Assembly (NCBI RefSeq): GCF_000714545.1
Contig: NZ_AUNB01000001.1
Span: 372,001-436,000, forward strand
Direction of reading: 5' to 3'
Source: Thioclava indica
Lineage (GTDB): Bacteria; Pseudomonadota; Alphaproteobacteria; Rhodobacterales; Rhodobacteraceae
Length of the DNA: 64,000 bases
Shown: in pieces, positions 55,400 to 64,000 of the stretch
How the letters are laid out: each line of letters starts with the position of its first letter
Position numbering within the stretch: the stretch's first letter is position 1
Translations under genes and position numbers: made by a program
Notes under the pieces: generated by a model
What the model was told of the DNA's origin: nothing
Database searches by the model: none
What the model saw: only the letters and a program-made list of their open reading frames with translations

Positions 55400-56254
55400 A
55401 TGTTTGACTATGCAACCCTTGAGGCGCTTGCCGCCGTGATCGACACCGGATCGTTTGACGCGGCCGCCGCGCGCCTCGGCGTCACGCCGCCCGCGATCTC
55501 GCAGCGCATCAAAGCGCTGGAGGAACGCATGGGCGCGGTGCTGGTGATCCGCGCCCAGCCCTGCCGCGCGACCGAGGACGGGGCGCGGCTGATCACGCAT
55601 CAACGCGAGGTGGCGCTGCTTGAGGCGCAGCTTGCGCCCGCTGACATGCCGCCGGTTTTGCGCATCGCGGTGAGTGCGGACAGCCTTGCAACTTGGGTGC
55701 TGCCCGCGCTGAGTGCGCTAGACGGCGTGCTGTTTGATCTGGTGATCGACGATCAGGATCACGCGCATCACTGGTTGGCGCGCGGCGAGGTGGTGGGCGC
55801 GATCACCGCCGATCCGGGGCCGGTCATGGGCTGTGACACGGTGGCGCTGGGGCGGATGCGCTATATCGCGACGGCCTCGCCCGCGTTTATCGCGCGTCAT
55901 TTCGCCAATGGGGTGAATTGTGCGGCGTTGCAAGCGGCTCCGGCGTTGCAATTCAATGCCAAGGATCGCTTGCAGGAAGATTGGGCGGCGATGATTTGCG
56001 GGCGTCCTGTCAGTTTGCGCGCGCATCGGATCGGCTCAAGCGAGGGGTTTGTCGACGCGGCGCTGCACGGGCTTGGCTGGGGGATGAACCCCGAGCCGCT
56101 GGTGCGCGCCCATCTGGCAAGCGGCGCGCTGGTCGCTTTGGGGCCTGCGCCGCTGGATGTGCCGCTGCATTGGCAAAGCCTGCGCCGCCTCAAGACGCCG
56201 CTTGGTCCGCTGAGCGCAGCCGTGCGCAAAGCCGCCAAGGCCGTGCTTTTGTAA
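55400..56254 (+). CDS. argP: ArgP/LysG-type LysR transcriptional activator
   Basis: A 284-residue LysR regulator. The N-terminal winged HTH (MFDYATLEALAAVIDTGSFD, AAAARLGVTPPAISQRIKAL) and the substrate domain with LRIAVSADSLATWVLPAL, FDLVIDDQDHAHHWLARGEV and GCDTVALGRMRYIATASPAF follow the ArgP/LysG (IciA) subgroup closely. It should activate the divergent lysE gene in response to Lys or Arg. The ATG at 55400 is preferred over a TTG two codons upstream. Confidence 0.92.
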   Translation: MFDYATLEALAAVIDTGSFDAAAARLGVTPPAISQRIKALEERMGAVLVIRAQPCRATEDGARLITHQREVALLEAQLAPADMPPVLRIAVSADSLATWVLPALSALDGVLFDLVIDDQDHAHHWLARGEVVGAITADPGPVMGCDTVALGRMRYIATASPAFIARHFANGVNCAALQAAPALQFNAKDRLQEDWAAMICGRPVSLRAHRIGSSEGFVDAALHGLGWGMNPEPLVRAHLASGALVALGPAPLDVPLHWQSLRRLKTPLGPLSAAVRKAAKAVLL

Positions 56255-56311
56255 CCCGATCTGCGCGCCCCCCATTGCCCTTGCGCCGCGTGCGCCCTAT
56301 TGCTGCGTTTT

Positions 56312-57127
56312 ATGAAACTGTTATTTTTAGGCGATGTGATGGGGCGCGCGGGGCGGGCTGCGATCACCGAAAAGCTCCCGAAGCTGCGCGCAGAGTGGCG
56401 GCTCGATTTTGTCGTGGTCAATGGCGAGAACGCCTCGGGCGGGATGGGGCTGACGGGCGAACATGCCAAGCTGTTGCTGGAGGCGGGGGCCGATGTGGTC
56501 ACGCTGGGCGATCATGCGTTTGATCAAAAGGACATGCTCCGGTTTATCGATAGCGAACCGCGCATTATCCGCCCGCTGAATTATGCCAAGGATGCGCCGG
56601 GGCGCGGGGCGCGGGTGTTTTCCGATGCGCGCGGGCGCAAGGTCCTGGTGGCGCAGGTGCTGGGCAATGTGTTCATGAAGCGCGCCTTTGACGATCCGTT
56701 TTCCAATATCGAGGCGGCGTTGAACCGCTATCCGCTTGGCGGCGCGGTGCAGGCCGCGCTGGTCGATGTGCATTGCGAAGCCACAAGCGAGAAGGTGGCG
56801 ATGGGCCATTGGTGCAACGGGCGCGCAAGCGTTGTCGTGGGCACGCATACCCATATCCCAACGGCCGATGCGCAGATTTTGGATAAGGGCACGGCCTATC
56901 TGAGCGATGCGGGGATGTGTGGCGATTATGATTCCGTCATTGGCATGTCCAAGGCCGAGCCGATGCGCCGTTTCGTGACCGGCATGGCCAAAGAGCGCTT
57001 TAGCCCGGCACGCGGCGAGGCGACCCTATGCGGGTTCTATGTCGAGACCGATGATCGCACGGGCCGCGCGACGCGTGCCGAGCCTGTGCGCGTTGGCGGC
57101 AAGCTGGCGCAGGCCGCGCCGGTCTGA
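56312..57127 (+). CDS. YmdB-type metallophosphoesterase
   Basis: A 271-residue protein of the YmdB/TIGR00282 family, dinuclear-metal phosphodiesterases that act on 2',3'-cyclic nucleotides in Bacillus. Signatures include LLFLGDVMGRAGRAAI, FVVVNGENASGGMGLTGEHA, VVTLGDHAFDQKDML, ALVDVHCEATSEKVAM and VVVGTHTHIPTADAQIL. It is cytoplasmic, with no signal peptide. The start is the ATG at 56312, four codons after a weaker in-frame TTG. It follows argP by 57 bases on the same strand. Its role in this lineage is not known. Confidence 0.88.
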   Translation: MKLLFLGDVMGRAGRAAITEKLPKLRAEWRLDFVVVNGENASGGMGLTGEHAKLLLEAGADVVTLGDHAFDQKDMLRFIDSEPRIIRPLNYAKDAPGRGARVFSDARGRKVLVAQVLGNVFMKRAFDDPFSNIEAALNRYPLGGAVQAALVDVHCEATSEKVAMGHWCNGRASVVVGTHTHIPTADAQILDKGTAYLSDAGMCGDYDSVIGMSKAEPMRRFVTGMAKERFSPARGEATLCGFYVETDDRTGRATRAEPVRVGGKLAQAAPV

Positions 57128-57248
57128 GGTGCAAACGCCCAAATCCAAGGCGGTTTTGCGCGAAACACGGCGCGCGGTGCAACGGCGCGCTTGCGGCTAT
57201 CCTGCGCGCCGTTAGTATCGCCCTGATGCGTCTGCGCGAGACAAATTT

Positions 57249-59027
57249 ATGATCAACCTGCCCCTGTCCGAAACCGGCACCGCGATTTTCGCGCTGCTGA
57301 TCGTGATCTGGATGTTTGCGATGTTCCTGCGCGAGCGTTGGCCCCCCGAGGTCACCGCGATTGCAGGCGCTGCGCTGATGCTGGTGTTCAACCTCGCGCC
57401 TTATGAAAATGCCGCTGCGGTTTTGTCCAACCCCGCGCCGTGGACGATTGCCTTCATGTTTCTCATCATGGGGGCGTTGGTGCGCACGGGCGCGCTGGAT
57501 GCGATGACGCGCTATGCCGAGGCGCGCATCGACGAGCGCCCGAAAATGACCGTGGCGCTGATGTTTCTCGTCACAATGTTGGCCAGCGGGGTGATGAATA
57601 ACACGCCCGTCGTGGCGGTGATGATTCCGGTGTTTATTCAGGTCGCGCGCAAGCTGCGGATTTCGCCCTCGCGGTTTTTGATGCCGCTAAGTTATTTCAC
57701 CGTGATGGGCGGGATGATCACGCTGATTGGCACCTCGACCAACATTCTGGTGGATGGCGTGGTGCGTGCGCGCGGGCTGGAACCATTCTCGATTTTCGAG
57801 ATCGCACCGGTGGGACTTGCGGTCTGTCTCGTCGGCTCGGTCTTTATCGCGCTGTTTGCGCGCCGCCTGATCCCGGAACGCCAGTCGCTCTCTTATCTGC
57901 TCGGGGATCGCCCGAAGATGAAATATTTCACCGAGGTCGCAATCCCCGAGGAAAGCGGGTTGATCGGGCAAAAGGTGATGGAGGCTGACAGTTTTTCGCG
58001 CGAGGGCGTGCGGGTGATCGACGTGCTGCGCGGGGATATCTCTTTGCGCCGTGATCTGGACTCGGTCGATCTGGCGGCGGGCGACCGGGTGGTTCTGCGG
58101 TCGGAAATGGAAGAGCTGCTGGGGATGCAGAAAAACCGCGATCTGCGCATGGTGGACAAGCTGAGCTCGGTGCAGACCGAGACGGTTGAGGTGCTGATTT
58201 CGCCCGGTTGCCGGATGATCGGGCAGCGGCTGGGCGATATGCGGCTGCGTCGGCGCTATGGCGTGTATGTGCTGGCCGCGCATCGGCGCAACCAGAATAT
58301 CGGGCGGCAGTTGGATGATCTGGTCGTGGTGGTGGGCGATACGCTGCTGCTGGAGGGTGCCCCCGAGGATATCGCGCGTCTGGCCGCGGATATGGATCTG
58401 GTCGATGTGTCAAAACCCACCGCGCGGGCCTATCGGCGCAGCCATCTGCCGATCGCGGCGGGTGCGCTGGCGGCGGTGGTGATTTTGTCCGCGATTGGCG
58501 TGGCGCCGATTTTGGCGCTGGCGATGGTGGCAGTGGCGGGCATTCTGGTGTCGCGATGCATTGATACCGACGAGGCGTTTACCTTTATCGAGGGGCGCTT
58601 GCTGGCGCTGATTTTCGCGATGTTGGTGGTGGGTGTGGGGCTGGAACATGCGGGCGCGGTCAAGCTGATCGTGGACGCGGTTGCGCCTTGGCTGAAAACC
58701 CTGCCTCCGCAAATGGCGCTGATCGTGGTGTATTTCCTTGGGCTGTTCATGACGGAATTGCTGTCCAACAATGCCGTGGCGGTGATTTACACGCCGATTG
58801 CGATGTCGCTGGCACTGGCGCTGGGACTGGATCCGCGCCCCTTTGCGGTGGCGGTGATGTTCTCGGCTTCCGTCGCCTTTGCCACGCCGATTGGCTATCA
58901 AACCCATATGATGGTGTACGGGCCGGGCGGCTACAAATTCACCGATTTCCTGCGGCTCGGGATCCCGATGGATATTGTGACCGGGCTGACCGCGTGTTTC
59001 CTGATCCCGCTGATCTGGCCGCTTTGA
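57249..59027 (+). CDS. DASS/SLC13-type anion transporter with central RCK-C domains
   Basis: A 592-residue membrane protein. N-terminal helices (FALLIVIWMFAMFLRERWPP) are followed by the first SLC13/CitM-like half with SGVMNNTPVVAVMIPVFIQV and LIGTSTNILVDGVVRARG. A soluble insert of about 200 residues contains two TrkA-C/RCK-C-like units (IGQKVMEADSFSREGVRVID, IGQRLGDMRLRRRYGVYVLA), then the second half with LLSNNAVAVIYTPIAMSLAL and PIGYQTHMMVYGPGGY. It may carry sulfate, dicarboxylates or other anions; the RCK-C units suggest ligand gating. Confidence 0.85.
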   Translation: MINLPLSETGTAIFALLIVIWMFAMFLRERWPPEVTAIAGAALMLVFNLAPYENAAAVLSNPAPWTIAFMFLIMGALVRTGALDAMTRYAEARIDERPKMTVALMFLVTMLASGVMNNTPVVAVMIPVFIQVARKLRISPSRFLMPLSYFTVMGGMITLIGTSTNILVDGVVRARGLEPFSIFEIAPVGLAVCLVGSVFIALFARRLIPERQSLSYLLGDRPKMKYFTEVAIPEESGLIGQKVMEADSFSREGVRVIDVLRGDISLRRDLDSVDLAAGDRVVLRSEMEELLGMQKNRDLRMVDKLSSVQTETVEVLISPGCRMIGQRLGDMRLRRRYGVYVLAAHRRNQNIGRQLDDLVVVVGDTLLLEGAPEDIARLAADMDLVDVSKPTARAYRRSHLPIAAGALAAVVILSAIGVAPILALAMVAVAGILVSRCIDTDEAFTFIEGRLLALIFAMLVVGVGLEHAGAVKLIVDAVAPWLKTLPPQMALIVVYFLGLFMTELLSNNAVAVIYTPIAMSLALALGLDPRPFAVAVMFSASVAFATPIGYQTHMMVYGPGGYKFTDFLRLGIPMDIVTGLTACFLIPLIWPL

Positions 59028-59149
59028 GGGACGCACGCGCGAACGGGGCAGCGCGCTGCTGACACGCCCCTTAACCCTCGGGGCCTTGCCCCCGCGCCCC
59101 GATCCGCTTTATATCGGGCGAAATTCGCGACATTGAGACGGAGACTCCC

Positions 59150-59890
59150 ATGGCAGGCCATTCAAAATGGGCCAATATCCAGCACCGTAAGGGCAAGCAG
59201 GATGCGGCACGTTCCAAGATGTTTTCCAAGCTGGCAAAGGAAATCACCGTTGCCGCCAAGATGGGTGACCCCGACCCCGAGAAAAACCCGCGCCTGCGTC
59301 TGGCGGTGAAGGCGGCGAAATCGCAGTCGATGCCCAAGGACGTGATCGACCGCGCGATCAAGAAATCGCAAGCCGGTGATGGCGATGATTACACCGAGAT
59401 CCGCTATGAGGGTTATGGCCCCAACGGCATCGCGATCATCGTCGAGGCGCTGACGGATAACCTGAACCGCACTGCGTCCAATGTGCGCTCGACCTTCACG
59501 AAATGCGGCGGCAATCTGGGCACCACCGGCTCGGTGAGCTTCATGTTCGATCATGTCGGCGAGATCACCTACAGCGCCGAGGCGGGCGATGCGGACACCG
59601 TGATGATGGCCGCGATTGAGGCTGGGGCCGAGGATGTCGAAAGCGATGATGAGGGCCATTGGATCTATTGCCCGATGGAAAGCCTGTCGGAAGTGTCGGA
59701 CGCGCTGGAATCCGATCTGGGCGAGGCCACTGAGGCCAAGCTGATCTGGAAGCCGCAGAACCGCACCGAGGTTGATCTGGAGACCGCGCAAAAGCTGATG
59801 CGTTTGATCGACACGCTTGAAGACGATGATGATGTGCAAAGCGTCACGGCCAATTTCGACGTTCCCGAAGATGTGGCCGAACAGCTTTAA
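59150..59890 (+). CDS. yebC: YebC/PmpR family regulator
   Basis: A 246-residue conserved protein. It starts [20 protein letters not shown] with [20 protein letters not shown], and has [19 protein letters not shown] and [20 protein letters not shown], all diagnostic. YebC-type proteins were described as transcriptional regulators; recent work also links the family to ribosomes and translation of difficult sequences. GAGACGGAGAC precedes the ATG. A terminator follows 23 bases after the stop, so it is probably monocistronic. Confidence 0.95.
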   Translation: MAGHSKWANIQHRKGKQDAARSKMFSKLAKEITVAAKMGDPDPEKNPRLRLAVKAAKSQSMPKDVIDRAIKKSQAGDGDDYTEIRYEGYGPNGIAIIVEALTDNLNRTASNVRSTFTKCGGNLGTTGSVSFMFDHVGEITYSAEAGDADTVMMAAIEAGAEDVESDDEGHWIYCPMESLSEVSDALESDLGEATEAKLIWKPQNRTEVDLETAQKLMRLIDTLEDDDDVQSVTANFDVPEDVAEQL

Positions 59891-59912
59891 CGCCTGTTGC
59901 GCGTGAGTTTGG

Positions 59913-59937
59913 AAAGACGCCCTGCGGGGCGTCTTTT
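59913..59937 (+). terminator. Rho-independent terminator of yebC
   Basis: GACGCCC-TGCG-GGGCGTC with flanking AAA/TTT extends to a 10-bp stem and runs into TTTTGCGTTTT. Confidence 0.85.
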
Positions 59938-59954
59938 GCGTTTTGGCGGTGCGC

Positions 59955-61241
59955 TTAACTGCCCACTTTCCGGCCAGCGATCCAGACGCCCGCGATTGCG
60001 CGGTCATCGCCCATCATGATGGTTGGGAATACGGCCTCCCAGATGTCATTGGCGCGGCTGGCGCGTTGCGCGATCACCGGGGTTGAGGCGAGGTTCACGG
60101 CGATGAAATCGGCCTCCATCCCCACGGCCAGCGCGCCGACCTTATCACCGATGCGCAACGCGCGTGCCGAGCCTTGCGTCGCCAGCCACCAGAGCTGCGC
60201 GGGATGGAGCGGCTGATGCGTGAGTTGGCCGACCTCATAGGCGGCGGCCATGGTGCGCAGCATCGAGAAATTCGACCCGCCCCCGGTATCGGTGGCCAGC
60301 CCGATGCGTTGGCCCTCAGCCAGCCGCGCGGGCCAGTCAAACAGCCCCGAGCCGATGAAGCTGTTCGAAGTCGGGCAATGGATCAGCGCCGCGCCGGTCT
60401 CGGCGATGCGGGCGGATTCGCGTGGGGTGAGGTGGATCGCGTGGCCGTAAAGCGCGTTTTCGCCCAGCAGCCCGTGGGATTCGTAGGTATCCAGATAATC
60501 GCGCGCCTTGGGGTAAAGCGACTTCACCCATTCGATTTCATCGACCTGCTCGGACAGGTGGGTTTGCATCAGGCAATCGGGATGCTCGGCCCAAAGCGCG
60601 CCCAGTGCGCTAAGCTGTTCGGGCGAGGAGGTGGGCGAAAAGCGCGGCGTGATGACGTAGCCCAGCCGGTCCACGCCATGCCAGCGCGCCAGCAGCGCGG
60701 CACTTTGATCATAGGCGGTTTTTGCAGTGTCGCGCAGCCCCTCGGGGGCGTTGCGATCCATGCAGGTCTTGCCCGCCAGCATCCGCATTCCGCGCGCCTG
60801 AGCCGCCTCAAATATCGCGTCCACACTTGCGGGGTGGATGGTGCAATAGGAACAGGCGCTCGTGGTGCCGTTGGAGAGCGCCAGATCCAGATAACGCCCT
60901 GCCACCTCGGTCGCGTAATCGGGATCACCAAAGCGCATCTCTTCAGGAAATGTGTAGGTGTTGAGCCAGTCGATCAGCCGCTTGCCCCAACTCGCGATAA
61001 TGGCGGTTTGGGGATAGTGGACATGGGCGTCGATGAAGCCGGGCGAGAGCAGATGATCGCCGTGATCGGTGATCTGCGCCTGCGGATGAGCGGCGCGCAG
61101 ATCGGAGGCCTCGCCTATGACGCTGATCTTGCCGTCGGCAATCAGCAGCGCGCCGTGACGCAACACCGAGACCACCTCTGGCCCCTCAACGAGCGGATCG
61201 CCTTGATAGACCATCACTTGACCCAGATGCAGCTCTGCCAT
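59955..61241 (-). CDS. guaD: Guanine deaminase
   Basis: GuaD hydrolyses guanine to xanthine and ammonia in purine salvage or catabolism. The 428-residue amidohydrolase contains SPGFIDAHVHYPQTAIIASW with the metal HxH, QTHLSEQVDEIEWVKSLYP, GHAIHLTPRESARIAETGAA, HCPTSNSFIGSGLF and GLATDTGGGSNFSMLRTM with the metal Asp. The family is 430-450 residues long. No xanthine dehydrogenase or allantoin genes are in the window. It diverges from mgtE. Confidence 0.95.
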   Translation of the reverse strand: MAELHLGQVMVYQGDPLVEGPEVVSVLRHGALLIADGKISVIGEASDLRAAHPQAQITDHGDHLLSPGFIDAHVHYPQTAIIASWGKRLIDWLNTYTFPEEMRFGDPDYATEVAGRYLDLALSNGTTSACSYCTIHPASVDAIFEAAQARGMRMLAGKTCMDRNAPEGLRDTAKTAYDQSAALLARWHGVDRLGYVITPRFSPTSSPEQLSALGALWAEHPDCLMQTHLSEQVDEIEWVKSLYPKARDYLDTYESHGLLGENALYGHAIHLTPRESARIAETGAALIHCPTSNSFIGSGLFDWPARLAEGQRIGLATDTGGGSNFSMLRTMAAAYEVGQLTHQPLHPAQLWWLATQGSARALRIGDKVGALAVGMEADFIAVNLASTPVIAQRASRANDIWEAVFPTIMMGDDRAIAGVWIAGRKVGS

Positions 61242-61412
61242 TTTGATCCTCGCTTAAGTTGGCCCCATGCTAGAAGCCGCGCGCGCCAAGGTAAATCTCT
61301 GCCGTGAGGGCATGGTTTTTCGCGCGCGCCCCCTGTGCATTGCGCAGAAACCCGCTATGTTTTGCGCGCAAGCAGGCCCGTCCTCGAATTCGGGCGCAAT
61401 ATCGGGGGTTTT

Positions 61413-62798
61413 ATGGCCGAAGCCGAGCTGGAAGAGCAAGAGCGCGAGGAAGAAGACTATCGCCTTGATGGCGAGGTGGTCGACGCGATCCTGCAAGCCA
61501 CTGAAGACAACGATGCGACCCGCCTTGCCGCGCTGATGGAGCCGCTGCACGCGGCCGATATCGCTGACCTTCTTGAACAGGTCTCCGGCCATGAGCGCCG
61601 CGCGATCTTGCGCCTTTGGGGCCGCGAGATCGACGGCGATATCCTGACCGAGATTGACGAATCGATCCGCGAAGAGGTGATCGCAAGCCTGCCGCCCGAA
61701 GTGCTGGCCGATGCTGTGCGCGAGCTGGATTCCGATGACGTCGTCGACCTGATCGAAGACCTCGAAGAGCCACAGCAAGCGCAGATTCTGGGTGCGCTGG
61801 ATGAGCCCGACCGGATGGCGGTCGAGAAATCGCTGTCCTATCCCGAACACTCGGCGGGCCGCTTGATGCAGCGCGAGGTGGTGACCGCGCCTGCCCATTG
61901 GAGCGTTGGGCAAACCATTGATTTCCTGCGCAAAGCCGAGTGGCTGCCCGATCAGTTCTACCACGTCATTCTGGTCGATCCAGCGCATCACCCGCAGGGC
62001 AATGTCACGCTGGGGCGGATTCTGTCAGCGTCGCGAGCCTTGAAGCTCAGCGAGATTACGGAACCGGAGTTCCGCACGATCTCGGTCTATCAGGACGAGG
62101 GCGATGTGGCCTATGCGTTCAACCAGTATCACCTGATTTCCGCCGCTGTGGTGGATGATGACGAGCGTCTCGTCGGCGTGATCACGATTGACGACGCAAT
62201 GGCCGTGCTGGACGAGGAACACGAGGAAGACATCCTGCGTCTGGCTGGTGTTGGCGATGATTCCTCGATCTCGGATACCGTGCTGGAAACGGTGCGCCAG
62301 CGCCTGCCGTGGCTGATGGTGAACCTGCTGACGGCGATCCTGGCCTCGGGGGTGATTTCGATCTTTGAGGGCACGATTCAAAAGCTGGTGGCGCTGGCGG
62401 TGTTGATGCCGATTGTGGCCTCGATGGGGGGCAATGCGGGCACGCAGACGCTGACCGTGGCGGTGCGCGCGATGGCCACCAAAAGTCTGACCGAAAGCAA
62501 CGTCTGGCGGGTTGTGCGGCGTGAGGCGATCGTGGGGCTACTGAACGGTTTGGCGTTCGCGGTGGTGATGGGGGTTGTGGCCTCGTTCTGGTTCTCGGGG
62601 CCGCATCTGGGCATCGTGATCGCGCTGGCGATGGTGATTAACCTTGTCGTGGCGGCGCTGTCGGGCATTTTGATTCCTCTCGCGCTGGAGAAGCTGGGGG
62701 CGGACCCGGCGCTGGCTTCGGGGACGTTTGTGACCACGATGACCGATGTGGTGGGGTTTTTTGCCTTCCTCGGTCTGGCCTCGGTGATGTTGCTATGA
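61413..62798 (+). CDS. mgtE: Magnesium transporter MgtE
   Basis: MgtE is a Mg2+-gated channel in the inner membrane. The 461 residues comprise an N-domain (about 20-140, AALMEPLHAADIADLLEQVS, VDLIEDLEEPQQAQIL), a CBS pair (~145-265, SAGRLMQREVVTAPAHWSVG, VITIDDAMAVLDEEHEEDIL) and five C-terminal helices with LMPIVASMGGNAGTQTLTVA and GTFVTTMTDVVGFFAFLGL. The acidic N-terminus (EAELEEQEREEEDYRLD) is usual. The ATG at 61413 is chosen; a longer in-frame start at 61335 adds an unrelated Cys-rich stretch. It overlaps the next gene by 4 bases. Confidence 0.95.
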   Translation: MAEAELEEQEREEEDYRLDGEVVDAILQATEDNDATRLAALMEPLHAADIADLLEQVSGHERRAILRLWGREIDGDILTEIDESIREEVIASLPPEVLADAVRELDSDDVVDLIEDLEEPQQAQILGALDEPDRMAVEKSLSYPEHSAGRLMQREVVTAPAHWSVGQTIDFLRKAEWLPDQFYHVILVDPAHHPQGNVTLGRILSASRALKLSEITEPEFRTISVYQDEGDVAYAFNQYHLISAAVVDDDERLVGVITIDDAMAVLDEEHEEDILRLAGVGDDSSISDTVLETVRQRLPWLMVNLLTAILASGVISIFEGTIQKLVALAVLMPIVASMGGNAGTQTLTVAVRAMATKSLTESNVWRVVRREAIVGLLNGLAFAVVMGVVASFWFSGPHLGIVIALAMVINLVVAALSGILIPLALEKLGADPALASGTFVTTMTDVVGFFAFLGLASVMLL

Positions 62799-63328
62799 AA
62801 GAGGGGGCGCGTCAGGCCGCTTTTGCGGCGCGCAAGCTGGCCCATGCGCGCGATGAGGGGGCGGTGAGTGCCGCCTTGACGCAGGCGTTGGCGGCCTATC
62901 CAGATCAGCCCTTGTCCGGGTATTGGCCGATCCGTACCGAACCAGACCCCCGCCCCGCGATGTCAGCCCATCACGGCCCGCTGTGTCTGCCGGTGGTGGT
63001 GGGTCCGGGTCAGGCGCTGGCGTTTCGGCGCTGGCATCCGGGGGCTGCGATGGAGCCGGGCGCGTTTGGCGCCCCGATCCCGCAGGACAAAACCGAGATC
63101 ACCCCGCAAATCCTGATCGTGCCGCTGCTGGCCTTTGATGCGCGCGGCTTTCGGCTGGGCTATGGCGGCGGGTTTTACGACCGGACCTTGCAGGCGTTGC
63201 GCGCCGCTGGTCCGGTGGTTGCGATCGGGTTTGCCTATGGCGCGCAAGAGGTGAACGAAGTGCCCACCGAGCCGACCGATCAACCGCTGGATTTCATCGT
63301 CACCGAGGATGGTTTGAGGGCGTTTTAG
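62795..63328 (+). CDS. 5-formyltetrahydrofolate cyclo-ligase
   Basis: This enzyme returns 5-formyl-THF to 5,10-methenyl-THF with ATP. At 177 residues it is a little short for the family. The C-terminal core is clear: LIVPLLAFDARGFRLGYGGG, FYDRTLQALR and VVAIGFAYGAQEVNEVPTEP. The N-terminal ATP-contact region is KEGARQAAFAARKLAHARD rather than the usual R..R..L pattern, a mild divergence. The start overlaps the mgtE stop (ATGA). Its stop overlaps the convergent hisN stop by 4 bases. Confidence 0.9.
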   Translation: MKEGARQAAFAARKLAHARDEGAVSAALTQALAAYPDQPLSGYWPIRTEPDPRPAMSAHHGPLCLPVVVGPGQALAFRRWHPGAAMEPGAFGAPIPQDKTEITPQILIVPLLAFDARGFRLGYGGGFYDRTLQALRAAGPVVAIGFAYGAQEVNEVPTEPTDQPLDFIVTEDGLRAF

Positions 63329-64000
63329 CCCGCCAGAATGGCAAGGGCTGCGGCGTGAAGCTCGGCATTGGCGGCCGCCAGCACCTGCCCGCCACGATGG
63401 GCCGGGCCGCCCTGCCAATTCGTCACGATCCCGCCTGCGGCCTCAATCACGGCAATCGGGGCGGCGACGTCATAGGGAAACAGGCCCGCCTCGATCACGA
63501 GGTCGATCTGGCCCGCAGCCAGTAGCGCATAGGCGTAGCAATCCATCCCGTAGCGCGTCAGTTGCACCTGCGCTGCGACGCGGGCAAAGGCCGCGCCCTC
63601 AGCGGGTGTGCCGACCTCGGGGAAGGTGGTGAACAGCGTGGCCTCGGACAGCGCACGGGGCGCGCGCACGCGCAAATCCGCCGCGCCGCGCGGGCCGGTC
63701 ATATCCGAGCGCCCGAAGCCGCCGATAAAGCGTTCACCGATATAGGGCTGGTCGATCACGCCCATCAGCGGCGCGCCGGGACCGTCGGCCTCTTCTTCAC
63801 ACAGCGCGATCAGCACGCCCCAAGTCGGTGTGCCCGACATATAGCCGCGCGTGCCGTCAATCGGATCAAGCACCCAAGTCAGCCCGCTGGTGCCGCGCTT
63901 GACCCCGTGTTCCTCGCCGTAAATGCCGTCTTGCGGGCGGCGTTCCTGCAAGATCGCGCGCATCGCGACCTCACCGGCACGGTCGGCCTCGGTCACCGGA
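63325..64000 (-). CDS. hisN: Histidinol-phosphatase HisN (inositol monophosphatase family), 5' end cut by the window edge
   Basis: The frame runs from its stop at 63325 through base 64000, so about 225 residues are visible and the N-terminus is missing. It reads PVTEADRAGEVAMRAI at the edge (the PVTxAD motif is internal in this family), then IYGEEHGVK, WVLDPIDGTRGYMSGTPTWG with the metal-binding DPIDGTR, and CYAYALLAAGQIDLVIE and PYDVAAPIAVIEAAGG. HisN removes phosphate from histidinol phosphate in this lineage; a generic inositol monophosphatase remains possible. A GTG at 63996 is not the true start. Confidence 0.85.
   Translation of the reverse strand, partial: PVTEADRAGEVAMRAILQERRPQDGIYGEEHGVKRGTSGLTWVLDPIDGTRGYMSGTPTWGVLIALCEEEADGPGAPLMGVIDQPYIGERFIGGFGRSDMTGPRGAADLRVRAPRALSEATLFTTFPEVGTPAEGAAFARVAAQVQLTRYGMDCYAYALLAAGQIDLVIEAGLFPYDVAAPIAVIEAAGGIVTNWQGGPAHRGGQVLAAANAELHAAALAILAG

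Noticed and set aside
61242-61412. Gap between guaD and mgtE, checked for a Mg2+ or purine riboswitch
   Set aside because: No recognisable M-box, ykkC or purine aptamer core; a short Cys-rich frame there overlaps mgtE out of frame and lacks support.

Overview
The window is 64 kb of high-GC, densely coding chromosome from an alphaproteobacterium of the Rhodobacterales (Roseobacter/Rhodobacter group). The evidence is gene content and order: PccR/ScfR regulator beside pccB, the DUF1150-hsp20 pair, a small membrane protein between glyQ and glyS, choline uptake genes beside betIBA, two YdcH/DUF465 genes, and alr followed by an MlaE/MlaF pair. I see no rRNA, tRNA, CRISPR, prophage, insertion sequence or plasmid functions. 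The region reads as core chromosome rather than an island.

Layout. 1-7.3 kb: 3' part of ureD, two coupled Lrp/AsnC regulators facing ilvC, a small membrane protein, glmM-folP, folB with a long extra domain, and a SleB-type cell-wall hydrolase. 7.5-14 kb: a divergent PPDK-like enzyme and glyQ-(small membrane protein)-glyS. 14-21 kb: a SPOR/peptidoglycan-binding protein whose protease-like domain lacks its catalytic residues, trkH and pyruvate carboxylase. 21-28.5 kb: HNH nuclease, AlkA-type glycosylase with an esterase, MFS transporter, P-loop kinase with a ThiE-like protein, TrmJ-type methyltransferase, a putative metalloprotease, and alr. 28.5-34.2 kb: MlaE/MlaF, a coiled-coil membrane protein, PqiA-like protein, DUF1150-hsp20, a YdcH protein, purEK. 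34.2-45.2 kb: the propionyl-CoA to succinyl-CoA module (mcm, pccA, pccB and its regulator pccR) interspersed with small genes, a 40-residue lipoprotein and a candidate small RNA. 46.3-53.6 kb: choline to glycine betaine, with betIBA divergent from choX-(unknown periplasmic protein)-choW-choV across a BetI-like operator. 53.7-64 kb: DMT transporter, divergent lysE/argP, YmdB-type phosphoesterase, DASS/RCK transporter, yebC, guaD, mgtE, 5-formyl-THF cyclo-ligase and a 5'-truncated hisN.

How the genes work together. Three metabolic themes stand out. Anaplerosis and propionate use come from pyc, mcm, pccA/B and pccR; TTTGCAAA boxes occur upstream of both pyc and the pccB/pccR pair. Osmoprotection comes from choline uptake and oxidation. 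Cofactor, nucleotide and one-carbon metabolism is covered by folP, folB, the cyclo-ligase, purEK and guaD.

Nothing here is a clear-cut new defence or mobile system. The best leads are the pseudoprotease, the unexplained periplasmic gene coupled into the choline-uptake operon, the candidate sRNA near 40.6 kb, the TTTGCAAA boxes shared by pyc and pcc, the FolB extra domain, the AT-rich insertion in GlyS, and a dispersed 3'-end repeat, one copy of which supplies a start codon of betA. No database search was run; family names come from recognising motifs by eye.
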